From the NCBI GenBank assembly GCA_018417955.1, contig JACTVC010000055.1:1-64000 (forward strand): a DNA stretch of 64,000 bases, read 5' to 3'. This DNA is from Laccaria trichodermophora (lineage: Eukaryota; Basidiomycota; Agaricomycetes; Agaricales; Hydnangiaceae). A program made the position numbers and the translations under genes. The notes beneath the pieces were generated by a model that was given only the letters and a program-made list of their open reading frames with translations, searched no databases and was not told the origin of the DNA. Positions 22,384 through 33,960 of the stretch are shown here, in pieces. Position 1 is the stretch's first letter; each line of letters begins with the position of its first letter.

Positions 22384-22904
22384 AGAACTTGATAAGGTGG
22401 AAAATCGTTGGTGACTAAAGACGCACCATAGCGACGAATGGACATTTAAGGAGATCTTTCGCCTCCACCGAAGTCATTTTTGATCGCTTCTTGGCCTCCG
22501 AAACGTCAACGACCAGGTCTACCTCGGGTACACCAGGCCCAGACGTCTCTCTGAGTGCGAGACGGGCGGAGTGACGAGTCCTCTACAGCTTGGTCGGAGA
22601 GTGACGAATTTTGGACGAATTCAAGGAACACTTGGTACATAGATTAAGGACTTAAATCTTTCTCAAATTTTCAATGCTGCACATATGCCTTTTCGAGAAT
22701 ACAGCGGTTATGTGGAGGTGCTAGGGATCCTGATACGATGCGGCTGATGAAGCGATCGTTGGAATAGATACTTAGGGTTGTTTGATTCTAGGACTTTTGA
22801 TCAGAAAGCGATAAGATTTGATTGTGAGTCACGTGAAACCTGCAGGCTAGGGTTGTTGCAAGTTGTCTTCATCCTTCCACCACTCGTGTGCCTCGCCTGG
22901 TCGA
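22384..22904. other. Intergenic / MFS promoter region
   Basis: No gene. It contains the presumed 5' region of the MFS transporter; no regulatory site could be identified with confidence. Confidence 0.45.
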
Positions 22905-25065
22905 ATGTCTCAAGAGAGGGAGCCATTGCTCTCGGATCTGAACAATGATCGCCCCGCAGACTACCAAAGCCGTCGTGACGGCGTGGACAATGCTGAACAC
23001 CAGGTTGAACAGGGGGAGCCAGCAAAAGGGTCATATATGACATTCGTATGTTATCCGTCTGCATTTTCATCTCAAACTTTTCTAAGGTCTTCTCAGGTTC
23101 TGCCAATGGCTGTTGGTATCTTTCTTTGCGCCATGGATGGGACCATTGTCGTGTCATGTGAGTCGTCACCGAACTGGAGATCGTCCTTTTTTTGAAAACG
23201 AGCGTATTTCAGCCGCAGCTGCCATTGGCAGTGAATTAAACGAGCTTCAAAATACTAGTTGGATAGCTACAGCGTACCTGTTAACGCTGACGAGCTTCCA
23301 GTATGCCATCTTCATCTGTTCGAAGTGTTACCACGAACTTCCTTGCACTCTCCAGGCCTCTCTACGGAAAGTTGAGCGATATATTCGGGCGCAAGAGCTG
23401 TTTACTGTTTTCTTACTCAATCTTTTCCATTGGATGTTTGCTGTGCGGCCTATCACGGAACATGAACGAACTTATCATGTGCAGGGCATTCGCTGGGATA
23501 GGCGGTGGGGGAATGCAAACGTGAGTTACCACGCCTGTAGTCAAAGCGAATCCTCATTCTTCAATCTATCTAGAATCGTTAGTATAATCATGTCCGATGT
23601 CGTCCCCCTTCGCTCTCGCGGGACTTGGCAAGGTTGGGGGTACTCTCCTGCAAAGCCCTATCACTTCTGAACGTGATTAGGCGTCTTGAATATAGTTTGG
23701 ACGACTGGAACTATCGTAGGAGCGTCACTTGGAGGACTTTTTGCCGACACCATTGGATGGCGCTGGTATGCTCGCATCAACTTTCATTAGATTGATAGAG
23801 AAACCAATATCGTTTAGGGCATTCCTAATTCAAGTACCCATTGCTCTGATTGCAATTATCGCTGTGTCTCTCGCTCTTCACCTTCCGAAGGTAGAGTCCG
23901 GAGGTTTCAAGGCGAAGCTCAAGCGTGTGGACTTTCTCGGAGCCGTCTCCCTAGTCTCCGCGGTCTTCTTCCTTCTGTTCGGACTAGATAGAGGAGGTAA
24001 CGTTTCTTGGAACGATAAGCTGACTGTATACTCCCTGTGCGCGTTTGTTGTGGCCTTCGTGACCTTTACCTTTGTCGAGATGGAATGGGCGAGCGAGCCC
24101 TTTGCCCCCAAGAGAATCATAGTGAACCGATCCCTAATCTCTAGTTACTTGGTCAACTTCTTCGGCATTGCTTCGGGTTTCACCATGATCTTCTACATCG
24201 CGCTGTATTTCCAGGCGGTGCAAGGGAGAAGCGCCTCGGAAGCTGGGATTTGGTTGCTTTTTAGTGTCGGGGGCAGCCTAACGGGCTCTCTCTGCGGAGG
24301 TTTGATAATTCAGGCGACGGGAAAATATTACCTACTCACGCTGGCGAGTTATATCGTCTTCTTCTTGGGGACCACTTCTACCACTCTTTCGTCTGGTGTT
24401 ATTGTTACATCATCAGTTGGCATCGCTTCGGGTGAGTGCTTCTGAGAAGAAAAGTTTCACATTCACTCATGCCTATTTTTCCGCTGGGAAGGTTTGTTTT
24501 TCTCTAGTCTTGGAAACGGTTGGCCTGCTTTGCTCCTCTCGTGCATCGGAGCTTATAAACACTTCGTTGCTTAATCACAGGTAGCGGTATTACAACAAGT
24601 CTCATTTCGCTAATTGCGAATGCAGGCCAAGCCGACCAGGCCATTGCTACCGCGGGTAAGCTCTCCACTTATTGCTCAATCAATTTTGCTCGACAAATAT
24701 CGCAGTTTCATACCTCTTCCGCTCCCTTGGATCGGTGGTCGGTTTGTCGGTCGGGGCGACACTAGTGCAAGGAACATTGCGCTCCTCTCTTCAGCGCAAA
24801 CTTTCAGGACAAGACGTTGACGAGGTAAGTGCCACATTCTTGCGCTTTCTCACATCGAAATGATACCGTTCTGTAGATAATTCGGCAGGTCCGAGAGTCC
24901 CTCAGCTACCTTGACGAGCTCGACCCTGTTACACGAGCAACGGTAACGACTTCTTATGGCGAAGCCATTCACGTCGCCTTCTGGTTCTCCGCGATCATGG
25001 CCGCCTGCGCCATGATTTCGGCCATTTTCATCAAGGAAAAGCCTATACCCGCGAAGAACACGTGA
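22905..25065 (+). CDS. MFS exporter, DHA2-type (14-helix) transporter
   Basis: A multi-intron gene starting MSQEREPLLSDLNND (a dileucine-like motif common in vacuolar/endosomal MFS proteins) and ending IFIKEKPIPAKNT. Signatures in order: AMDGTIVVS (helix 1 motif D1), GKLSDIFGRK (motif A), CRAFAGIGGGGMQ, SRGTWQG, GASLGGLFADTIGWRWAF (motif C region), LKRVDFLGAVSL, FYIALYFQAVQGRSASEAG, GSGITTSLISLIANAGQADQ, SYLFRSLGSVVGLSVGATL, VRESLSYL. These fit the DHA2 family with yeast Vba/Azr relatives (proton-driven export of basic amino acids or drugs). The substrate cannot be read from sequence. Introns are 48-60 nt with GT-AG ends (for example GTATGT...CTCAG near 23047). No disabling lesion seen. About 550 residues. 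Confidence 0.88.
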
Positions 25066-25782
25066 GGTTTATTCCCAATAGAGTTGGCAACCTGTATACC
25101 TCTGGATTTTAGAATAAGAATTAGACGGAGTGCGAGAGGATTGATCGTTTTGACAATTTCGAGTAGGCGCCGGGTAAGACGGCTTTTCTTTCAGACAGCA
25201 AGCCACGGTGCTTGGATTGAACTGCCACAGCAGGCTCTGCAAGCTCTACGAAAACTTACATTCTCTCGTGGATTGTAATAAACTGCGAACCCGAGCTTGT
25301 ATACAGGTTTACACGGAGAGGTGTAGACGCGTGGTTCAGGTAAGTTCCATTTCAGTAAGCACCCGCGCTGTCTCGATGATGCGCATGACGGTGCAATGGT
25401 ACGAGAGCGCTCAGGCGACACCGTTTACAAACGTTCAAACGTCGGAAAGGCAAGGGAGATAGTCGCGGATCAACGATCGATCAACCTCTGCAGACATAAT
25501 TGTCCAAAACTCGAGTCTAGGGATCTATCAATTAAGCTGCTACAAGTGAATCTCTGGGGTTTGCGAAAGAGTTTCGGTAACGCAGAATAAATCATCAAGA
25601 CGTCAGCAACTCAATATCGGCCCCTTGGTAACACTGTACATTAGTGCGATTTTTTAAACAGCACTTGATGTTCTGTGTCGATCCATTCGGCAATTTACAT
25701 AAATACATGCATTGAAAAGGAGAAATCGGTTATAAATTCCAACGAGTGTTAACGTCAAACTGGAGCCCACTTGGGACAATGT
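25066..25782. other. Intergenic, nothing identified
   Basis: Convergent 3' ends of the MFS and HsbA genes. No gene or repeat recognised. Confidence 0.5.
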
Positions 25783-26543
25783 TCAAGAGTACGCAGCTAT
25801 GGCTGTGGTGAAGGCATTGACTACCCTATCTCTGAGATCGGTTGCGGCATCGACAAGATCGGCCTAAAGAATTCTGAATAAACAACAAGGATGTGTGTTG
25901 AATTTTTCGTACCGGGGCTGTAGAAATAAGAGCATCCGAGAATGAGACGGTTTTGTCGTTTAGATTCTTCAAGTCTTGAAGGATAAGTGCCGGAAGACCA
26001 CCAATCGGCAGGGCTGACCATCCCACTATTAAACAGAGGAACACGGCAGCTTTGTGGAACCACGCACCCTTGAAAGCTGGCTGTTTAACGACAATTTGTT
26101 GCAGCGCATCGCCAATTATGGGCTCTATCGCCAGTACGGCATTCAAAATATCCGATCCATCTTGCTCTTCGAGAGGGCCAGTTGCCTTCATGCGGCGGAT
26201 AAGTCACGTCAACGTTAATCGCGGCACGACTAACCGTCACATCGGTCGTCGCTGTCGCCAGCGTAGTCACTAAAGCCGTTGCGCTGCTGTGTATACCCTA
26301 CGCAAAAAATAACATATGTTGTCTCCTTGTACAAAGGGATAAGGGCGTTGGACGTACTAAGGCTGCCAAGAGTGTACCGCCAGTCATTGGGAATGCATTG
26401 ATAGCGTTGTCCAAAGTGGTAACCTTGGTCGAGATATCAGCGACATCAGCCTTGACCTGGTCAATGGTGCGCTTCAGGGGAGTAGACAAGCCAAGCGCAA
26501 CGCAGGAAATCAGAACAAAAAATCTTGCAGCGATTTGAACCAT
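25783..26543 (-). CDS. HsbA-family (hydrophobic surface-binding) secreted protein
   Basis: Minus strand, five exons. It starts MVQIAARFFVLISCVALGLS, a signal peptide, then TIDQVKADVADISTKVTTLD and NAINAFPMTGGTLLAAL, DGSDILNAVLAIEPIIGDAL, ALPIGGLPALILQDLKNLND, KTVSFSDALISTAP, ADLVDAATDLRDRVVNAFTT, AIAAYS-stop. These are the conserved blocks of the HsbA/cell-wall mannoprotein family, small helical proteins that bind hydrophobic surfaces and recruit secreted hydrolases. Introns of about 50 nt are phase-consistent. About 180 residues, the usual length. Presumably exported to the wall or the hyphal surface. Confidence 0.85.
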
Positions 26544-28383
26544 TGAAAATGCAAGAGATCAGGAAGACGATGAAGCCCAATGCATGTGAGGGAGCTTTTT
26601 ATAAGAAAATATGATGCCACGATACGATCTAGGAAGGATTAGTCGATATCACCTCAAAAGGCAGAATCTCCAGTACTCCGAAGGAGCGCTGACGGCCGCC
26701 ATGTTTGAACATTGTGTTGATCTGGACACAAGACCAGGAAAATAGCTCAAACCATCCTCCAACCATGTGGTGTATTGATGGCGCACATGCCAGACGCGAA
26801 AGGGAGGCCACATGAGATGTTGGCATGTACGAGATCAGAAACCATCGTGCAGAGTTGTACCCAACAGAATAGTTCATAGAACGAGCGTCGGGAACGGAGA
26901 GCCTTCATAGTGAAAAGCAATCACAAGAAAAGGTCTGTCTCACTACTATGAAAGTTTGGGTGTGCCTCGTGATCGCGTGATCGCTCCTTCAAAGCGCGAA
27001 AACACATGAATTTCGGTTCACAGGTCATGCAGTCGTTTCCACCGAGATATCGACAGTCCTGCGACAGATGGGGAGGGAATCTTGAAAATCGGAGAAATAT
27101 GCTCCGTTTCTGGTTATATTTTGTCGGGATGCGGTGTTGAAAGTCATGTAGCAGGGTGACATTCACAACGCTTTCGTGGACGTGAGTGGACGAAAGCAAA
27201 TGTATCCACAGACCGGGAGGGCACTTTTTACGAGTGAGAGTCGAAGAGAGCATGTCTAGGTGTCGATAGGACGATAGAAATTATAAGAGAAACAGAAGGC
27301 ATAGACATAGACATAGTATATCGAGGAGCGCTGACAATGAGAAGAACACAAGTCGAAGTCCGAGCACTAAACGATACAGACAAACGCACAACGAAGAACG
27401 TTCGATGAACTGGTCACCCGAGAAATTATACCCCGAAGGGATGTGTAAGAATGATCGATCTAGCGAGAAAGCTTCGATAGCGATACAGAGGCATCTTGAA
27501 GGGACAGAAAGCATGATTATGCCGAAGAGCTTAAAATGAATCCAAGAAGACCACGATGATTTGATGAAAGGAAGGACTACCCGGCAGGTGAAAAGAGTGT
27601 ATGTTGCGAGAATAAATCGCGAAGTTAGTATTAGCAGAAGGAATGTGTGTCGGATCGGATTTCAAGGATACAATTTCAGCGGGGTAAAATGTTTGCAACG
27701 AAGAAGGCATAGCGTTCAAAAAGGACAATCAAGGGGAAGGTCCGATCGAGGGTAACCACGGACGACATGAGGGTAGACCAGGCAGTAACGAGAGGAAGGC
27801 TTTGCAGGAACCACGGAACAGCGTAAGACGCAGAAAGCAGAGGTACTTGTGAAGAAAGGGGAGGCGACCGGGGCGACGACCCAATAATTCGATCTTGTCG
27901 AGGTAAACATAACACTCGACAGTAAGATATCAACGCCTTCCGTCGAGGAAGGGGGAGGAGGTTCCCGACTTATGTTCCATTTTTGAGGGAAGGCAGGGAC
28001 TGGATGACATGGCGAACCGGCGATAATTGCATGGCCTCCTGAAAAGTAGACGATTTAGATTTGAACTTTTCGAGGATCCATGGCTACGAAAAGCGGTGTG
28101 CCCGGGCTACTGTGAAGAGGGGCCAATGGAACGAAAGGTGGGATGCGGACGATTGGCGGAGTGCAACTAGATATGCAGGTGCCCTCTAAGGACATGTTTG
28201 TTTGACTAGGTGATTGAGGGGGTGTGTGGTCACCTTTGAATTGAAGACCAGGTGCCCGTATCATTGGTGGTGGGTCGTATTGGTGAACAATGAGAAGGGG
28301 TGTGGTGTCAGATGAACGAAAAGTGTGAAGTCGGAGTTATAGAAACAAAAGGTTTTGCGCACCCAACTATTTTCGGGTATCGT
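26544..28383. other. Intergenic, purine-rich, nothing identified
   Basis: The plus strand is unusually rich in G+A from about 27280 to 28000. Short frames such as 28055-28264 (minus, Pro-rich) look mildly coding-like and could be an unannotated 3' exon of the kinase, but no acceptor links them. No repeat or RNA gene seen. Confidence 0.45.
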
Positions 28384-30576
28384 TTACAGTCTCGCTACAG
28401 GCTTTGTTTGCTTCTTTTTCGTCAACTTGGACTGGAACGCTTTCGACATCCAGGACGCGGACCGCGAAACCATGTCGGCAGCCATGTTTTTGGGCGGAAG
28501 AAGATGAGGGGGAAGGTTCGGAGAGCGGCGATGTGGAGCAGCTTTGTGGGAATGTCGAATGACGGGCATGACTTCCACAGACTTGTCAACGACCTGCGAT
28601 GGAGGCGCCAGGGCACTATCCATGCGAGGTTGGGTGCCACGAAGGTGGGGGAGAGCCACTAGTCGTTTACGGAATTGATCGTTTATCAAGACGACATTCT
28701 GGATATCCCGGAGGTCATCAGCTTCGGAGTTGTAGGGTCGATCCTTGACGACGATGGGGACGGGGTGGGTTGGGTTGAAATAGAATTCAGGAAGCGGGTC
28801 CTGGCCTTTCTTGTAAGGTCTTCCGACGGTGACGACGGCTTCTTCCTCTTCGACGGCTTGTGCAATGTGGTTCTCAGATGGAGCCCAAGGCGGTGGAGTC
28901 TGTCGGGCCTTCATGCGCTCCCAGTCACTACGGGGGAGAACATCAGCATTGAATCGACGTCCGAAGAGAGACGACACTAACATCCCATCAAAGTAGGGAT
29001 GCCTGGGCAAATCAATCTCAACTCTCAAGCGCTCTGATGGATGCTTCAACAGCATCTATAAGCGAAAGGTTAGCCGAGCTCAGTAGCGGGAACAACTACG
29101 AACTTGTTGAATAAAATCTTTTGCGACAGCGCTAACATTTTCTTGTGGTGCGGGTGTCCATTGAACTGGACATATAACAACCTGGATGTTGAGCGGACAT
29201 GGGTTTTGTTCATCCCAACCAAAGGGAGTCTAGAAAAGGCGCATTAGAGCAACACAGTCAAATCCTCCGAACCACTCACTCGGCCAGTGAGCATGCTAAA
29301 GAGCACGACAGTAGCGGCCCAGTAATCGACCCCGAAAGAGTATGGAAGGCCACGAATAATTTCTGGCGCCATAAACAAAGTAGTCCCGCACCTGTCATAA
29401 GCAACAAAGGGCAATTCGCGAGGGTTGCGATAGGGGGTGGTCGCACTGATCTCGTCGCCCTTAGCAAACGGCCAGAATGGCTGGTAAACGCGCTCCGCCA
29501 GTGAGGGAATTGTTCCAAAATCCTTTATAAGTCCGACGTCAGCAATAACAAGATGTCCAGTAACGTCGATGAGAAGGTTGGCGGGTTTGATGTCGCGGTG
29601 TATCATCCCCCGCTTATGAAGTTCTTGAAGGCCAATTACCTGAAGAAAGGGGTTAGAGAAAGCCATCACCTGTATGGTCGACGCACAAGTTCGACCATGT
29701 AAAATCGGGCATGCTCCGGGTCAAGCGCTCCCCCAGCTCGCCAAATTACTTCGTCTAGAGGCATAGGGCAGTACGTCTGCATTCATTTTGAGGATTGTGA
29801 AAAAAAGTGCACAGAGAGGGGGGAACGTACTGTTGCCAAATAGAAATTGGCGTCGTCATGCCATGAAGCCTCCAGACGCGTGAACCAAGGCGAATCGCGA
29901 AGTCTAAGGAGGGCTGCCTTCTCTTCCACCGCCGCATCGATGGTCATAAAACTGAGAGCAGATTTCTTGATTACTTTCACTGCCGCCTTGGCCCCCGTGA
30001 CCCTGTTCTTGGTGAGATACACCTTTCCATACGTTCCCCCTCCAATGAATTTGACAATTTCATGCGTGCCTATGAAGCTGACTGGCTTAGGAAGCGCCAA
30101 GATCTTATCGCATTCGAAAGGGGTCTGGAGGGAATGGAGGTTAATGTCGGCGAAAGCCATACGGCGACGATGCTGGAGGAGTGCTAGATGCTATGGGAGC
30201 CGTGAAGAAACCTTAGTGCAGGAAGAAGAAGACATACATCGAGCGGGGAATCGAGGCCAAACACGACGGGTTGTTGAATATCGAGGACAGAGGAGTGGTG
30301 GAATGCATCTGATATAATCCCGAGGGCCTTGAGGTCGTCGTTGTCCTAGGGTATATGAGCATCCATCTGATAGGGGAAATAGCTGTACTCACCTCCGGCT
30401 TGCCAGGGGTCGAGGTAATAGCCGTTACAGTACTGGCGACAGTAAAAGGCGTATCGCTCTAGATGTAAGGGGTTAGAATTAGTATAGGGGAATGACGTCG
30501 TCGGGCTCACATTCTTCTTAGCTTTGCGCAGCATTTTGCCGAGAGCCTTCTTGATAGTGATGAATTTGATGAACAT
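28384..30576 (-). CDS. AGC-like serine/threonine protein kinase, DVG variant
   Basis: Minus strand, about eight exons. Upstream exons that splice in frame give MFIKFITIKKALGKMLRKAK, SDTPFTVASTVTAITSTPGK, DNDDLKALGIISDAFHHSSV and VVFGLDSPLD before the catalytic domain. Kinase motifs: Gly-rich loop FIGGGTYGKVYL, lysine AAVKVIKK, HRDIKPANLLIDVTGHLVIA, then DVGLIKDFG where DFG is expected, an AGC-type insert, GTTLFMAPEIIRG and SFGVDYWAATVVLFSMLTGR. After LLKHPSERL a 200-residue tail carries an FGRRFNADVLPR block, PEFYFNP (like the AGC hydrophobic motif) and a basic end. The Phe-to-Val change in DFG is tolerated in some active kinases. An upstream in-frame ATG at 30708 exists; 30576 fits better. 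Confidence 0.83.
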
Positions 30577-31843
30577 GGTGATTGTCGATGCTGGAAGTAG
30601 GTGACTTGTCAAAAACGTAGCGCTGTGAATGTAGTTGAAGATAAGGAGAAAAAAGATCATGCAGACCGTATAAATACCATTTCGATGAGGACTGAGCGAC
30701 CCGATCACGAGTCAAACTTCGAATATTGGCGACTAGCGGGATTCTCCCGTAGCGTAAAAAAGGTAGCGTAGGATGGTATAGAATAGATCGATATACGAGG
30801 CCTGTGTCGTTTTTCTGATTCGCTACTAAGCTGCTGGAAGGGAGCCAAGAGGGAGAAGACACATGAAATATTTGAGATTCATCAAATTCATATCCTATTT
30901 GTACGTCAACATGGAGTCATCTTGTGAGTTTCCGCAACTTACTTTTGTGTCCTTTAATCTGCCAAATGCCGTGAAATGGAGTGGGCCTTTGGTTGGGTTG
31001 TGGTCATGTTGGCCACTGGCAAGCGTTGGCTCACAAAACACGAACGTCACATCTGGCCGTTACTTCGTGACACAACCTCTTCTTGGGAGCATCTCGAAGA
31101 TAACCACTGCAAATGAACAGGTTCGTCGTGAACGGCGGGAAGAATTCATGAATTCGCTAATTGCAACACTGGATCATAGAGGACCAATCGTACTTGTGAG
31201 TTTCCCATCATGTCGCCAGTAACGTTGCAAGATTGGCTCGGATAGACCATCGACGAAGCAGAGGTGCGACTCTGCGACTAACCATATGCAAAATCCTGCG
31301 GACGCTGATGGGTCACTTAAAGTACCTTATAGATCAGCTGGTAAGACGCGCAAGTAGCAATGAAGCCTTCCCACCGACGATGAAAGACTATGCTACTCCA
31401 GCCGCCTCCGTCGCCTGATGATGACGAGATCTTGAAAAAACTCAGAAGAAGGCTACAGGATTTCCTCACGGAGTTGCGCAAGGGTGCCGAAGGAACAAGG
31501 TCGGACGCGTAATGGACGGCGATGGAAGGGATATCCCATAGCAGATCCACGATTCGATTCTAGAGTAACCTGACACGTTTCAAGAACAATTTTGGGCTTT
31601 GACATGACGAGCTCTGTGTAGACTGACCGATCCCATTGTAAGACATATCGAGGACGGTAACGAGTCTACTTTGCCCATATAACAAGAGCTGGATGTCCGC
31701 ATCAAGTTACAAGTCTGGTCAGATTTGAGACGCTCCGGAGGCGTTGGGTATGTAGTCACTTCGGATTTCTCCCCCACCCATTTGGTCATTGTCTTTCGTC
31801 CATTGAAGCCTGGCCAACTAAGGCATAAGCTGGCATCGCAAAG
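30577..31843. other. Intergenic, nothing identified
   Basis: Only domain-free short frames (30863-31222, 31233-31418 plus). The kinase and TRM44 are both on the minus strand, so this includes the kinase promoter and the downstream region of TRM44. Confidence 0.45.
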
Positions 31844-33597
31844 CTAATGATCCCCTGCCTTCCCCTCTGGCTTCCTCGTCTTGAAAAGTCCCCTCTTCTT
31901 CACATCCTCAACAATCGCACGAACATTGTCAAGGGCCAATTCAAGCCGTACGACGCCCAGTCGTTTGCGACCTAAAGATACATAAACGCCATCAGCACGA
32001 GATAGAGCAGAAAGAACGACGCAACAACACACCAACAACCGCCCAATTCCTTGTACTCGGAATCCTCAACGTCTCACACTCCACCACCCACCCACAGTGC
32101 ACACTCAGCGTTGCCAGCCAGATGCGATACATCGAATACGAGCTACCGTTGCTCCCATCCCCACCAAGGTTGAGGCTCTCGATAAACTGCTCCATCGTCA
32201 TACCAATACCCTCGGGCAGGGGATACCCAGATGAGCCGGCCCTCTCGAATTTAGTATCGAACGCCCACGCACAGCACGGGATAGAGAGGTACCCAGCTGC
32301 ATCACGCAGCGTTGCCAGGACTGGGAGCCAGGGCGTAAGTTCGTCAGCGTGATTGCCAATGATGAACGCGCTTCTAAGGCTGATAAGGGATGGACCCAAA
32401 GCGTCATCAGTGGGGTCAAAAGCGTGGACGTGCAGCTGGGCTTGAGTTTCGACGGGGTAGTGTGACCAGGACGCACGTGCCCGAAGATCAACGCCCGAGC
32501 CCACGTAGCCTTCTGCTGTGAGGATATGCGTGAGGAGTCCATTTCCGCATCTTTCAGGAAGCAGTCAGCACGGGAGTGAATGGAAGAAGGGGAAGTTGTA
32601 CCCCAGATCTAAGAAGCCCCCAGGTGGTCGTGGCCAGCTCTTCCAGGGTTCTTCAGCCGAATCGACCACCGTTGATCCCGAAGTCGAGAAGGTTTCCTTC
32701 CACAAGAGCATCAAGTACGTTGCGATCCCAATATCCTATACTAATCCATTGGTTATGATCCATATAGGAAGAACTGGACACACCTCGAAAACATGCTTCA
32801 ACGGATCCGTAACTTCCTGCCACGTATCCACAAGCCCTTTGTGTCGCTCCCTCATAACCAGGTACAAATCCTGATAAGCCTCCCGCGAGACTAAACAGTC
32901 GTGCTGGACCCGCTTCTTGTAATTCGTCATCGCACCCCATCCGTATCGATGGAGTGTGTCCAAGAGGGCTAGGCAGGTGCGGTATAAGCGGGAGTTGATA
33001 TCCGTTGGGGTATTTGGCAAAGGGAGTGCTTCGATACGCAGTCTAGGGGAAGTATCGGTGTTCATGGGCGAATGGATGTAGCGGAATGCAAGGTGAGATA
33101 CGGAGGGGTGGTAGTAGGGTAGGGATGCGCCCGCTGCCACGATGGGGGTAAGGATAAGCGTGTTTGGGTTTCCGGACTCGGAAGCATGCATGGAACAGTA
33201 TTGCTCCAACGCCGCATCTCTTCCTGGTCTTCTTGGGAGGAGTCGACGATGGATACAGTGGACAGGGTGGTATCCCTCTAAACGCGGAACCGCCTCCACG
33301 AAATCTGACTCTGTCTCTTCAACAACTTCTGATCTCAAGATCAAAGTTGAGTTGTATTCGGGATGGTGGATGAGCTGCGAGATGGCTATTTCGAACTAGA
33401 ATTTTTTACGTCGTTATTTTAGAATGACTTTGCAGGGTGAATGATTACCTTACGATTTCGATCGGGAAGTTGGCGGGGCAAGAAATGATGGGGGTCCAAG
33501 TGGTACCACCATGCATCAAGGCTGGAGTAAAGTCTTCGGTTGGATCGTACTGCACGGGCTCGAACCGGGGTCTTTGGGCGGCCTCGTTGCTCGACAT
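31844..33597 (-). CDS. TRM44: tRNA(Ser) Um44 2'-O-methyltransferase
   Basis: TRM44 methylates the ribose of U44 in tRNA-Ser using S-adenosylmethionine, in the cytoplasm. Minus strand, five exons: a short N-terminus MSSNEAAQRPRFEPVQYD, then IAISQLIHHPEYNSTLILRS, EGYHPVHCIHRRLLPRRPGR, ILTPIVAAGASLPYYHPSVS, TCLALLDTLHRYGWGAMTNY, ERHKGLVDTWQEVTDPLKHV, DIGIATYLMLLWKETF, the SAM site GGFLDLGCGNGLLTHIL, GSGVDLRARASWSHYP, FIIGNHADELTPWLPVLATL, SIPCCAWAF, SSYSMYRIWLATLSVHCGW, CETLRIPSTRNWAVVGRKRL. These cover the whole AdoMet-MTase family without gaps. Introns (for example GTAAGG...TTCTAG near 33415) are 48-60 nt. Intact as far as I can see; about 460 residues. Confidence 0.9.
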
Positions 33598-33960
33598 CGT
33601 CAACAGTCTACACCAAGATTAGCGTGCCCCGTTTGTGAAGCCAAAAAAAACGTACATTTAGAACGGGTATACTCCAGGCAACGATGTAGAATACCAAGAG
33701 CTGAATATATGTCACGTAGGCCTCCGGTAGTTTTTACAGTACGACTCCAAGATAGCGATGGAGGTGGTGGTTGTAGAATGAAAAATTCGACAATTGGTTC
33801 CCACGCATCTTCACAGCGAATTCCAACGCTGCTTCAAATAATCTTTACAATAACTCTCTATATTTCAGAGGATATGGACTGTCGTTGTGCGTTGAACCAC
33901 AAAATACGGTGTATCATCGAATAGTCGCATTTTCGGCCAATAGGTAAGTGGCTCTTGCAC
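33598..33960. other. Intergenic between divergent genes
   Basis: Short spacer upstream of TRM44 and of the caspase-domain pseudogene. No gene seen. Confidence 0.5.

Noticed and set aside
30346..30708. Separate small gene upstream of the kinase
   Set aside because: Its sequence is the first exon plus read-through introns of the kinase; in-frame splicing joins it to the catalytic domain.
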